Positions 39,979 through 48,201 of a DNA stretch of 64,000 nucleotides are shown one piece after another (position 1 is the first letter of the stretch; each line of letters starts with the position of its first letter). The DNA lies in contig NZ_JALLIN010000002.1 of NCBI RefSeq assembly GCF_023630175.1, positions 1-64,000 of the forward strand, given 5' to 3'. The notes under the pieces were generated by a model. It was given only the letters and a program-made list of their open reading frames with translations. It was not told the origin of the DNA and ran no database searches. Origin of the DNA: Streptomyces cellostaticus (GTDB lineage Bacteria > Actinomycetota > Actinomycetes > Streptomycetales > Streptomycetaceae). Both the position numbers and the translations under genes were made by a program.

Positions 39979-40142
39979 AGTGCTGTGACCGGAGAGGTTT
40001 GCCGGAAGGCTCGCGGCGTCCGGTGCGGTGCATCGCAAGGCGGAGCATCGTCCGCGTACCGGACGTACTCGAGTGATGCGACGACGCGGCGCGGTGCCGT
40101 GCCGGGGCCGCGAGCCGGTGAACCTTTCCGGTCGCAGCACTA
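39979..40142. repeat. palindromic repeat element, full-length copy, overlapping a stop codon
   Basis: Terminal inverted repeats AGTGCTGTGACCGGAGAGG (39979-39997) and CCTTTCCGGTCGCAGCACT (40123-40141) match at 17 of 19 positions and extend inward with TTYRCCGG...CTCGCGGC. The whole 163 bases can fold into one long imperfect hairpin. The right end supplies the TAG stop (40140-40142) of the lipoprotein gene. The rest of the gap to 39814 holds nothing definite. Confidence 0.8.
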
Positions 40143-40787
40143 GGCGGGCTGCTGCGCCCCCGCCGTCGTGACCTCCCGCACCCAGGGCGTCTTGGCGTCC
40201 ACACGGCCGCTCTTCTGCACGTCCCAGGCGCCGTAGCGCGGATTGAGGTCGACGTGGAGTTCCTCGGAGGCCTGGGAGAGGGCCTTCCAGAACGCCGGCT
40301 GCGTGGTGTCGGTGCCGAGCTTGGCGGCGAGCTTCTGCGCCTCCAGCTGGAGCCGGAGGTTGTCGTCCAGGCGGCCGGGCGCGATGCCGTACTTCTGCAG
40401 CCAGGCGGTCTCCAGGCCCTTGGCGCCGCCGGCCTGCTGCTCCAGGCCGGCCCGCATCCGGGAGACCTCCTTGCGGGTGACCGCGATCCCCTCGTCCCGC
40501 GCGGCGCGGTGCAGCACCTGGTCCAGGACCATGTTGTGCAGGGTGTCGCGGGTCAGGCTCCCGGTGGAGGCGAGGACCTGCTGGTACTGGGTGTCGTCGC
40601 GCACCGCGGCCCGCTGTGCCCGGCGTACCTCGTTGACCCGGCCCTCGAGCTGGGCGACGGTGATCCGCTCTCCTCCCACGACCGCGGCGGCGCCCGGGTG
40701 CGCTTCGCTTCCGCAGGCGGTGAGGGCGGGTGCCGCGGCGGCGATCGCGGCGGAGAGGAGGAGCGCGGTGCGACGGCGGCGGTGCAA
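40140..40787 (-). CDS. SurA-N-like lipoprotein
   Basis: The 215-residue lipoprotein has a basic N-terminus, a hydrophobic core and the lipobox LTAC (about residue 24), then VVGGERITVAQLEGRVNEVR typical of the SurA N-terminal chaperone domain in actinobacteria; no rotamase domain follows. It likely helps fold or hold exported proteins. The start must be TTG (40785-40787), because GGAGG lies 5 bases upstream and no ATG or GTG fits. Its TAG stop falls in the end of a palindromic repeat. Confidence 0.85.
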   Translation of the reverse strand: MHRRRRTALLLSAAIAAAAPALTACGSEAHPGAAAVVGGERITVAQLEGRVNEVRRAQRAAVRDDTQYQQVLASTGSLTRDTLHNMVLDQVLHRAARDEGIAVTRKEVSRMRAGLEQQAGGAKGLETAWLQKYGIAPGRLDDNLRLQLEAQKLAAKLGTDTTQPAFWKALSQASEELHVDLNPRYGAWDVQKSGRVDAKTPWVREVTTAGAQQPA

Positions 40788-40934
40788 GGAGACCTCCAAG
40801 GGGAGCTTGTGCGGCGGTGCACAAAGTCTTGCGGTGATCGATGTTAGGCAGTGGGCAGCCTGTGGCCAACCCATTCGACCAACGATTCGCACGCGCTTCG
40901 GGCACCGCCGTGCCTCCCCGGGCCGGGGTGCGGG

Positions 40935-41762
40935 TCAGCCGGTGATGGCCACCGGCGCGTCCCAGGCGTCACGGTCGACGGTGAGCGTGACGCCGCCGTG
41001 CGACTCCTTGCTGTTGACCATGTACTGATGGGCGCGGCTGTGGTTGGTGAACTGGGTCGAACCCCAGGGCCAGTCCGAGGTCGTGGTGTTGTGCTTGTCC
41101 CACAGCGCGTACCAGAGGTTGCCCGGCAGGTCGGTCTTGTCGGTCGCGGTGGCGATGGCCTTGGCGCTGGAGCTGGTGAAGCCGTAGTAGCCGGCGCGGT
41201 ACGTCTTGACGCGCAGTTCCTTGTCGAAGGCGCGGACGTAGGTGAGCACGGCGTCGTTGCACGACTTGTCGGTGATGTCGTACGGCTCCATGTCCAGGTA
41301 GATCGGGCTACCGGCCTTCATGCCGAGCGCGGCGGCCTTGGCCACGGCGTCGGCGGCGTCACTGGTGCCGAGGGAAGCGGCGGTGGACGCGGTGAGCTTC
41401 TCCGGGTTGGAGCTGGTCTGGCAGGGCGGCTGGGCGCCGACGTAGATGGGGACGAGCTTCCAGCCGAGGCCGCTCACGTACGTCACCCAGGAGGACGTCA
41501 GGTTGGGCTGGGCGCAGCCGCGGTTCTTGCCGCCCACGTAGACGGCGGCCGCGCCGTAGAAGCCGGTGTGCCAGGCCTTCATCGTCGCCTTGGAGGGCGC
41601 GGTGCAGGTGTCGAAGGCACGGCCGGTGAAGGTCTTCTGCGCGGGCCACGAGGTGGCGGCCATCGAGGTCTGCGCGGCGATGCCCCCACCCGCGACGACG
41701 GCCGTGCCCGCCACGGCCCACGTGATGTACCTGCGCCTCTTGGACTGCCGGTGACCTGCCAT
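40935..41762 (-). CDS. exported glycoside-hydrolase-like protein (DUF1906)
   Basis: The 275-residue protein starts with a basic region (RQSKRRRYITWAVAG) and a hydrophobic segment, so it is exported. The mature part is a DUF1906/Rv2525c-like TIM-barrel domain: FDTCTAPS, HTGFYGAAAVYVGG, LVPIYVGAQ, SPIYLDMEPYDI, YYGFTSSS and LWYALWDKH. The family is related to GH25-like hydrolases; the acidic DMEP motif could be catalytic, but activity is unproven. The ATG (41760-41762) has GGGGTGGGG upstream. Confidence 0.87.
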   Translation of the reverse strand: MAGHRQSKRRRYITWAVAGTAVVAGGGIAAQTSMAATSWPAQKTFTGRAFDTCTAPSKATMKAWHTGFYGAAAVYVGGKNRGCAQPNLTSSWVTYVSGLGWKLVPIYVGAQPPCQTSSNPEKLTASTAASLGTSDAADAVAKAAALGMKAGSPIYLDMEPYDITDKSCNDAVLTYVRAFDKELRVKTYRAGYYGFTSSSAKAIATATDKTDLPGNLWYALWDKHNTTTSDWPWGSTQFTNHSRAHQYMVNSKESHGGVTLTVDRDAWDAPVAITG

Positions 41763-41907
41763 GAAACCCCACCCCTGCTCGGAAAAGTGCTTGGCGAAAA
41801 CGAACCGCAACCTATCTGGCGCCGATCATGCGTTCGGGAAACACAATCCCTTGTAGAGCACAAGAATCTCCCAGGCAACGGCAAAGACTGGGCGGCCTCC
41901 CGCCCCC

Positions 41908-41958
41908 AGTGCTGCGACCGAAAAGGCTCACCGGCTCGCCTTTCCGGTCACAGCACTA
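41908..41958. repeat. palindromic repeat element, deleted copy acting as a hairpin at a gene end
   Basis: AGTGCTGCGACCGAAAAGG (41908-41926) and CCTTTCCGGTCACAGCACT (41939-41957) are the same terminal repeats as at 39979-40141 but enclose only CTCACCGGCTCG. The right end again supplies a TAG stop (41956-41958), here for the kinase gene. As RNA it is a strong stem of about 19 pairs and likely terminates transcription. Confidence 0.8.
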
Positions 41959-43491
41959 GCCGCGCACCTGGCCCAGCCATTGCAGGGTCCGGCGGATCTC
42001 CGCGGCCAGCGGGTCGCCGGGGCCGCGGAAGCGCTCGACGTCCAACAGCAGCCGCGCCAGCGTGTCGTGGGCGGCCGGCCGGTCGCCGAGGGCGAGCAGC
42101 AGGTGGCCGATGCGGCGGCGCACGTCGTGCGCGAGCTGCGGATCGCCGGAGACGTACTGGTTCTCGTAGTACGGCAGCAGCGCGCGGTACTCGGCGAGTG
42201 CCGCCGCCGGTTCGCCGAGCTGCTCCAGGCACTGGGCCGCCTCGTAGCGGAAGCGCAGGGACTGCGGGTCGGCCTGCCCGGCCTCGGCGGCGCGCTCGTC
42301 GGCGAGGCGGCGCAGTTCGGGCAGGGCACGCCGGTACTGACCGTCGTCCAGGAGGGTGGCCGCGTACTGCTTGCGCAGGGTGCGCACCACCGGGGAGCGC
42401 TCGCCGTGCTGTTCCGCGGCGGCGGGCAGGATCGCGCCGAGCATGTCCACGGCCTGGGTGATGCGGCCCTCCCCGAGCAGGCGCTTGACCTCGTCGACGG
42501 CGGCGGCGACGTCGGGCTTCCCGGCGACGGGCGGCGCGGTCGCGACGGGGGTGGGCTGCGGCGCGGGCGTGCGCGCGCGGTCCGGCCAGGGGGCGTGCGG
42601 GCGCAGGAAGGGGCGCGTCGGATCCAGCGGCGCCCCGGTGGGCATGCCACGCGCGGGCAGCAGCAGCGCGAGGTGTTCGTACACCTCCTGCGCGGAGTCC
42701 GGCCGGTGCTGCGGATCCTTGGCCAGCAGGCGCAGGACGAGCGACTCCAGGGCCTCGGGGACCTCGGGGCGGATGCGGCGCACCGGCAGCGGCGGCTCGT
42801 ACAGGTGCCGGTGCAGCACACCGAGCGCGGTGGAGCCGGCGAACGGCACGTCGCCGCTGAGCAGTTCGTGCATCAGCACACCGAGCGCGTACAGGTCGGT
42901 GTACGGGCCGACCGCGCCGCCCATGGCCTGCTCGGGCGCCATGTAGGCGGGCGAGCCGATCGGGGAGCCGGTGTGGGTGAGGCGGGTGGTGTCGGTGTCC
43001 ATGACGGAGGCCACGCCCAGGTCGAGGACGGTGACCGTGCCGTCCTGCTTCACCATGACGTTCCGCGGTTTGAGGTCGCGGTGCACGATCGGCACGGCGT
43101 GCACCGCGCTCAGCACCGCGCAGAGCTGCGCGGCCACCGCCACCGCCCACTGCCACGGGTACGGGTCGTGCTCGGCGAGGTGGTCGGAGAGGTCGGCGCC
43201 GTCGACGTACTGCATGACGAGGAACAGCTCCTCGCCCTCGCTGCCCGCGTCGTGCACCGTGACCAGGCCCGGGTGGTCGACCTGCGCGGTCACCCGGCAC
43301 TCGCGCACGAAGCGGCGGCGCAGCTCGTCCGCCTCCTGCCCGGCCACCTTGTCCGGCCGCAGCAGCTTCACCGCCACCCGGCGGTCCAGCCGCTGGTCGT
43401 ACGCCGTCCACACCTGGCCCATGCCGCCCTGGCCGATGAGCGTGGACAGTTCGTAACGGCCGGCGACGACACGTCCCGCCGCCACGCTCAC
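41956..43491 (-). CDS. Ser/Thr protein kinase with C-terminal TPR-like region
   Basis: The 511-residue protein has a Hanks-type kinase domain (about 12-280): GQGGMGQV P-loop, VAVKLL (Lys42), HRDLKPRN catalytic loop, DLG in place of DFG, and MAPEQAM. There is no membrane helix. A Pro/Ala linker (about 290-330) precedes a helical TPR-like region (about 335-510) with LLGEGRITQAVDML, YRRALPELRRLADE and PAAALAEYRALLPYYENQ. GTG start overlapping the upstream membrane-protein stop (GTGA). The TPR part likely docks partners. Its stop codon is in the repeat element. Confidence 0.9.
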   Translation of the reverse strand: MSVAAGRVVAGRYELSTLIGQGGMGQVWTAYDQRLDRRVAVKLLRPDKVAGQEADELRRRFVRECRVTAQVDHPGLVTVHDAGSEGEELFLVMQYVDGADLSDHLAEHDPYPWQWAVAVAAQLCAVLSAVHAVPIVHRDLKPRNVMVKQDGTVTVLDLGVASVMDTDTTRLTHTGSPIGSPAYMAPEQAMGGAVGPYTDLYALGVLMHELLSGDVPFAGSTALGVLHRHLYEPPLPVRRIRPEVPEALESLVLRLLAKDPQHRPDSAQEVYEHLALLLPARGMPTGAPLDPTRPFLRPHAPWPDRARTPAPQPTPVATAPPVAGKPDVAAAVDEVKRLLGEGRITQAVDMLGAILPAAAEQHGERSPVVRTLRKQYAATLLDDGQYRRALPELRRLADERAAEAGQADPQSLRFRYEAAQCLEQLGEPAAALAEYRALLPYYENQYVSGDPQLAHDVRRRIGHLLLALGDRPAAHDTLARLLLDVERFRGPGDPLAAEIRRTLQWLGQVRG

Positions 43492-44144
43492 CGTCCGCCC
43501 TCGTGGCCGGAGTCCCGCACGCCGTCGCCGTCGGGGTGGCCGTCGTGCCGGCGCAGGTAGTCGCTCAGCTCGTCCAGTTCGGCACGCACCTGGTCGATAC
43601 GGGCGGGCGCCGGGCGCTGCGGCGGCGGGCCGGCCGGCGGGGGCTGCGGCACGGGCGTGTGGTGCGCCGGGGGCACGGGCGTGTGGTGCGCCGGGGGCGT
43701 CGCGGGCACCGGCGTGTGGTGCGTCGCGGCGGCCGCCAGGAACGGTGCCGCCGGCCCCGGGTACCCGTAGCCGGGCTGCGCCCCGCTCCCGTACGCCTGG
43801 CGCAGCCGCTGGTAGTGACGGATCTCGGCGACCAGGTAGTACACGACGATGACCACCAGGCCGCCCAGCAGCAGCGTCATGCCGAGGTAGCCACCGGGGG
43901 TGTGGACCTCTTCGCCGGGCTCGCTGCCCACCAGGACGATGGCCAGGAGATCGGCCGCCAGCGCGGCCACGAACAGGCCCCAGTCCAGCGACCTGCGCGT
44001 GACGGCGGCCAGCCGGAGCAGCATCGCCCAGGCCAGGAAGCCGGCACTGAGGACACCGAAGGCCACCAGCAGCACGCGCAGGAGGACCAGCCACGCGTTG
44101 TGCGGCGGCTGCTTCACCGGCTGTGCGTAGCCGTGGCCTTGCAT
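43488..44144 (-). CDS. membrane protein with His/Pro repeat tail, coupled to the kinase
   Basis: The 218-residue protein has about four membrane helices in residues 18-110 (AWLVLLRVLLVAFGVLSAGF; SLDWGLFVAALAADLLAIVLVG, first part only, and GMTLLLGGLVVIVVYYLVAE). A Gly/Tyr/Pro-rich stretch and four copies of an HHTPVP motif follow (about 140-175), then a helical end. No family recognised. AGGAG lies 6 bases before the ATG. Its stop overlaps the kinase start, so it probably anchors or regulates that cytosolic kinase. Confidence 0.75.
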   Translation of the reverse strand: MQGHGYAQPVKQPPHNAWLVLLRVLLVAFGVLSAGFLAWAMLLRLAAVTRRSLDWGLFVAALAADLLAIVLVGSEPGEEVHTPGGYLGMTLLLGGLVVIVVYYLVAEIRHYQRLRQAYGSGAQPGYGYPGPAAPFLAAAATHHTPVPATPPAHHTPVPPAHHTPVPQPPPAGPPPQRPAPARIDQVRAELDELSDYLRRHDGHPDGDGVRDSGHEGGR

Positions 44145-44290
44145 GGCTGCTCCTGATGCCTGGAATGGGCGTGCCTGTCCGCTCGGCGTGCTCGCCGGGC
44201 CGACACCACGCGTGCGATGGTCGGTTCGAGCATATGGCCCGGCACGGACAAGCGGTCCGGGTTGTACCGAACCGTTGTCCGGGAGCACCG

Positions 44291-46387
44291 TCAATCCGGC
44301 GCGACGGTGCCGTCCGTGAGCCCGTCGTACATCCCGCGCACCAACTGCTCACCGAGCCGGTTCGCGTGCCGCACGGCCCGCTCGAACTCGTCGAGGGCGC
44401 GGAACCGGGCGCCGTAGCGGCGCTGTTCGTCGAACGGGAGCCGGGGAAGCTGGAGGCGGCGCACGTCCAGGCGGGTGGCCGTGGAGGCATAGCTGCTGGC
44501 CTGGCGGTGGTTGGCCGTGCCGCGCAGGAAGCCGGCGAGGAACCACGGGTCCAGCGCGGCCGGATCGGGCCGCAGCAGCACCAGGTTGCGGCCCAGGGCG
44601 GCGCCCCGGGTCGCCTCGCCGATCACGCGCGCCACCGAGCCGCCGCCGAGCACCGGCACCACCACGTCGCCCGGTTCCGTCAGCACGGCCTCCTCGTCGC
44701 TCTCCGGCAGTGTCCCGGAGGGACCCGTCCCGGCGAGCACGTCGTGGTCGGTGAGGACGGGCACGCGCGCGCGGCCGCCGGTTCCGCCGGTGCGCAGCAC
44801 CAGCGTGCCGCCGCGCGCGAGTTCGCCGACGGTGGTGAGCGGCCAGCGGGCGGGGGGCGCCGGGTCCACGGGGGGCGGGGTGAGGTCCGCGGTCAGCCGG
44901 AGTGTCTCGCCGAGGCGCTCGCGGACCACCGTGAGCTGCTCCGCGCCGTCGGCGGCCGCCGCGGGCGGCAGATGGCGGGCGGGGGCCAGGTCCACGTCGT
45001 CGTCGAGCAGTTCGATGACCGGCACGGACCGGGCCAGTCCCGGCCGCTCCGCCAGCCGTCCGGCGCGTTCGAAGGCGCGCCAGGCGTCCAGCACGGACTC
45101 CCGCACCGCCTGCCAGTCGGGGCCGCCGCGCGCCTCGCCGGCGAACCGCCCGGTGTCGGCGAGCAGCACCTCGGGGGCCGCGGGCGCCCGGTCGGGACGG
45201 CGCAGCACCCACACGTGGAGCGGGATGTTGTACGGCGGCGCCGCCCCGACCGGCAGCGCGACGACGGCGCGCAGCGCGCCCCGGCGCAGCAGGTCGGCCC
45301 GGATCCGGCGGCCGGAGCGGCGGGAGGCGGCGGCCGGCGGCATGAGCAGCACGGCGGTGCCGCCGTCGGCCAGCCGGGCCAGCGCGTGCTGCACCCAGGC
45401 CAGCTCGGACTCGGTGCGTGCCGGGAAGCCGTACTCCCAGCGGGCGTCGTAGGCGAGTTCGTCGTGGCCCCAGTTGCGCTCGTTGAACGGCGGGTGGCAC
45501 AGCACGGCCTCGGCGCGCAGCTCCGGGTGGGCGTCGGCGCGCAGGGTGTCGCCGACGGCGGCGTGCACGGTGGCACGGGACTGCAGCCTGAGGCGCAGCG
45601 CGGTGAGCGCGGCGAGGTCGGGGGCGGCGTCCTGGGCGTACAGCTCCTGCTCGGGGCGGGTGTCGACGGCGCGCAGCAGGGCGCCGGTGCCGCAGGCGGG
45701 GTCGAGGACGGTGCGGGCGGGGCCGGCGAGGTCGGCCATCAGCCCCGCGAGTTCGGCCGGGGTCAGCGTGTACTGGCGCGGGCTGGCGTCCAGATGACGG
45801 CCCAGCAGGAACTCGAAGGTCTGCCGCGCCCCCGTCTCGGCGGCCAGTTCGGCGGCGCCGCGCAGGAGGGGGGCGGAGGGGAGGAGCTGCGGGCCGGTCG
45901 GGGCGCGCAGCGCGGGGGTGTGCGCGCCGGTCGAGGCGGTCGGGATGTGAGCGGCCTTCGCAATGTGAGCGGATGGGCCGGTGTTCACAGGCAGTGGCGG
46001 CTTCACACTCAGCACCTGCTCCAGCGCACCGGGCAGCATGGCGGCCAGGCGCTCGTCGGAGCCGGCGCTCACGTCCAGCCAGACCGTGGGGCGCTCGTGG
46101 ATGAGCAGCAGCACGCAACCCGCGTGCACGAGCGCGGCGACCGGGCCCTCCGGATGCCCGGCGAGCTGCTGCCAGACGCGTTCGCGCAGGGGGACCTCGG
46201 CGAGCTTGCCCTGCTCGCGCAGCCATGCCTCCACCTCGGCGAGCGCGAAGGACGGGCTGGTCTCGGTGCCGCCGACCGGTTTGGGGAAGTCGGCGTGACG
46301 GCGGCGCCAGTTGCTGACGGCGGCTCGGCCCACTCCGGCGAGCCGCGCGATACCGGCGGCGGTCACCTCTGTCGCGTTGTCCTGCAC
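44291..46387 (-). CDS. HTH + N6-adenine methylase + specificity-domain fusion (type I RM-like), with altered catalytic motif
   Basis: The 698-residue protein combines an N-terminal MerR-like HTH (GIARLAGVGRAAVSNWRRRH, about 12-31), an N6-methylase core with motif I LDPACGTGALL (229-235 plus flanks), and a C-terminal part resembling a type I specificity target-recognition domain (WPLTTVGELARGG, PWFLAGFLRG, RRLQLPRLPFDEQRRYG). Motif IV reads CHPPF (297-301); families need N, D or S before PP, so activity may be lost or changed. No HsdR adjoins. GTG start with GAGGGGAG upstream. Confidence 0.82.
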   Translation of the reverse strand: MQDNATEVTAAGIARLAGVGRAAVSNWRRRHADFPKPVGGTETSPSFALAEVEAWLREQGKLAEVPLRERVWQQLAGHPEGPVAALVHAGCVLLLIHERPTVWLDVSAGSDERLAAMLPGALEQVLSVKPPLPVNTGPSAHIAKAAHIPTASTGAHTPALRAPTGPQLLPSAPLLRGAAELAAETGARQTFEFLLGRHLDASPRQYTLTPAELAGLMADLAGPARTVLDPACGTGALLRAVDTRPEQELYAQDAAPDLAALTALRLRLQSRATVHAAVGDTLRADAHPELRAEAVLCHPPFNERNWGHDELAYDARWEYGFPARTESELAWVQHALARLADGGTAVLLMPPAAASRRSGRRIRADLLRRGALRAVVALPVGAAPPYNIPLHVWVLRRPDRAPAAPEVLLADTGRFAGEARGGPDWQAVRESVLDAWRAFERAGRLAERPGLARSVPVIELLDDDVDLAPARHLPPAAAADGAEQLTVVRERLGETLRLTADLTPPPVDPAPPARWPLTTVGELARGGTLVLRTGGTGGRARVPVLTDHDVLAGTGPSGTLPESDEEAVLTEPGDVVVPVLGGGSVARVIGEATRGAALGRNLVLLRPDPAALDPWFLAGFLRGTANHRQASSYASTATRLDVRRLQLPRLPFDEQRRYGARFRALDEFERAVRHANRLGEQLVRGMYDGLTDGTVAPD

Positions 46388-46485
46388 CGGCCCCGCTCCC
46401 CTCGTCCCGTTGTGTGCCGAGCATACCGGCGTACACAAGATCTCCGCCTTCACGACCGTGTATCGCATCGCGAGTATGAAGCGTG

Positions 46486-46514
46486 TTGACTCGGTTCACA
46501 GTCTCTGTTCTTAT
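46486..46514 (+). promoter_or_regulatory. candidate promoter of the 46577 gene
   Basis: TTGACT (46486-46491) and TCTTAT (46509-46514) are 17 bases apart, upstream of the exported repeat protein and divergent from the methylase gene. Confidence 0.5.
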
Positions 46515-46576
46515 TGACCCAGCGAACGAGCGGCCAGCCGGAGGGGGCGGTCGCCGCATCGGGGAGGGGTTCCGTC

Positions 46577-47278
46577 ATGGGCATGAAGGGCAAGATCGCG
46601 CTGGGTGCCGTCGTGGGTGTCGTCGTCATCGCCGCCGTGTCCGCCAACGCCGACGACAGCAAGGACGGCGGTTCCGGCAGCGGCAAGGACACCTCGGCGT
46701 CCGGCGCGCACCGGCCCGGCTCCAAGCAGGGCAAGGGCACCGGGGAGGACTCGGGCGACAGGGCCGCCGAGAAGAAGAAGGCCGCCTTCGAGGGGGACGG
46801 CGAGTTCCAGGTCGGCTCCGACATCAAGCCCGGCACCTACCGCACCACCGGCAACACCGACGGCCTGTGCTACTGGGAGCGCGCCAAGGACGCCTCGGGC
46901 GAGATGGACTCCATCCTGGCCAACGACAACGTCTCGGGCACGAGTTACGTCACCGTCAAGGCCGGCGACAAGCTGTTCAAGTCGAACGACTGCGCGGACT
47001 GGGAGGCCGTCACCGCGAAGACGAAGGGCTCACCCGCCTCCTCGATGGACGGCGACGGCGGCATGTTCAAGGTCGGCACCGACATCGCGCCGGGCACCTA
47101 CAAGTCCGTCGGCAACAGCGACGACTCCTGCTACTGGGAGCGCGCCAAGGACGCCGAGCACGGGCTGGACTCGATCATCGCCAACAACAACGTGAAGGGC
47201 ACGGCCGTCGTCACCATCGGCGCCGGCGACGCCTACTTCAAGACGAACGGCTGCGGGAACTGGAAGAAGACGGCCTGA
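46577..47278 (+). CDS. exported or membrane-anchored protein with two homologous repeats
   Basis: The 233-residue protein has one hydrophobic N-terminal segment (IALGAVVGVVVIAAVSANA), a Ser/Gly/Lys linker and two repeats of about 70 residues (about 73-142 and 157-230). Each has a GxxxVGxDIxPGTY start, the block CYWERAKDA, a D/N-rich turn and a late Cys (CADWE, CGNWK), so each may hold one disulfide. This domain occurs in Streptomyces surface proteins of unknown function. The ATG has GGGGAGGGG upstream. Confidence 0.8.
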   Translation: MGMKGKIALGAVVGVVVIAAVSANADDSKDGGSGSGKDTSASGAHRPGSKQGKGTGEDSGDRAAEKKKAAFEGDGEFQVGSDIKPGTYRTTGNTDGLCYWERAKDASGEMDSILANDNVSGTSYVTVKAGDKLFKSNDCADWEAVTAKTKGSPASSMDGDGGMFKVGTDIAPGTYKSVGNSDDSCYWERAKDAEHGLDSIIANNNVKGTAVVTIGAGDAYFKTNGCGNWKKTA

Positions 47279-47300
47279 CCGACCCGTTCACCGCCGCACC

Positions 47301-47334
47301 ACGCACCACCTCGCACCACCTCGCACCACCTCGC
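47301..47334 (+). repeat. short tandem repeat in an intergenic region
   Basis: The 10-base unit TCGCACCACC occurs about three times (first copy ACGCACCACC), after the 46577 gene stop and before the lipoprotein gene. Confidence 0.7.
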
Positions 47335-47424
47335 CGCGCGCCGGCGCGCCCCGGCGCGCGGCGCGCCGCGCACCGCTCCGCTTCTCACCACATCTCACCC
47401 CACTTCTCTCAGCAAGGAACTGTC

Positions 47425-48177
47425 ATGCGCCGAACCGCACTTGCCGCCCTCTGTCTCGCCGCCGCGGCCACCGCGGGAATCACCGGCTGTCTGCCGGGGC
47501 AGGACAAGGCGGGCAGCGAGCCGAAGGGCCCGTTCGCCGGGCTGAGCGGCGGCGAGATCGCCGACCGCGCGCTGAAGGCCACCACCGGGGCCGCTTCGCT
47601 GCGGATGAAGGGCGATGTCGCCGACGACGAGAGCAAGGGCACCATCGGACTCGACATGGCCCTGGACAAGAAGGGCGAATGCGCCGGCACCATGAGCATG
47701 GGCGGCCAGGGCAAGGCCGACCTGATCAAGACCGGGAGCACCGTCTACATGAAGTACGACGAGGCGTTCCTGCGCGCCCAGAGCGAGGGCGAGTCCAAGG
47801 CCGACACCGACGCGGCCGTGGACATGCTGGCCGGGAAGTGGACCAAGATGGCGGTGAAGGGCCAGGACGCCAAGGACATCGCGGGTTTCTGCGACCTGGA
47901 CTCGGTGCTGGCCGGCGCGGATGACGTCAGCTCGGACGCCACCCGCGGGAAGACCACCACCGTCGACGGCACCCCGGCGATCGTGCTGCACGAGAAGGAC
48001 GGCAAGGACCGCTACACGCTGTACGTGGCGACCGAGGGCAAGCCGTACCTGCTCCGGGTCGACAGCGCGGCCGGCGCCAAGGAGCCGGTGCACCTGTCCT
48101 TCAGCGACTACGACAAGCCCGTCGCGGCGCGGAAGCCCGCCGGGAACGTCCTCGACCTGGACGCCCTGGGCGGCTGA
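47425..48177 (+). CDS. lipoprotein, LppX/LprG-like fold predicted
   Basis: The 250-residue lipoprotein has a signal peptide with lipobox ITGC (Cys at about residue 22). Residues 40-245 look like the LppX/LprAFG family or a related LolA-like beta fold (GTIGLDMALDKKGECAGTMS, LIKTGSTVYMKYDEAFL, and VDGTPAIVLHEKD). These proteins carry lipids or glycolipids through the envelope; that function is inferred from fold only. The ATG has AAGGAA upstream. It converges on the GNAT gene. Confidence 0.75.
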   Translation: MRRTALAALCLAAAATAGITGCLPGQDKAGSEPKGPFAGLSGGEIADRALKATTGAASLRMKGDVADDESKGTIGLDMALDKKGECAGTMSMGGQGKADLIKTGSTVYMKYDEAFLRAQSEGESKADTDAAVDMLAGKWTKMAVKGQDAKDIAGFCDLDSVLAGADDVSSDATRGKTTTVDGTPAIVLHEKDGKDRYTLYVATEGKPYLLRVDSAAGAKEPVHLSFSDYDKPVAARKPAGNVLDLDALGG

Positions 48178-48201
48178 GTCCGGACCGGGCCCGGCGCCGG
48201 G

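Noticed and set aside
44123-46489. 788-residue plus-strand open frame opposite the methylase gene
   Set aside because: Shadow of the minus-strand gene: Gly/Arg/Val-rich, no domain pattern, while the minus strand has HTH and methylase motifs.
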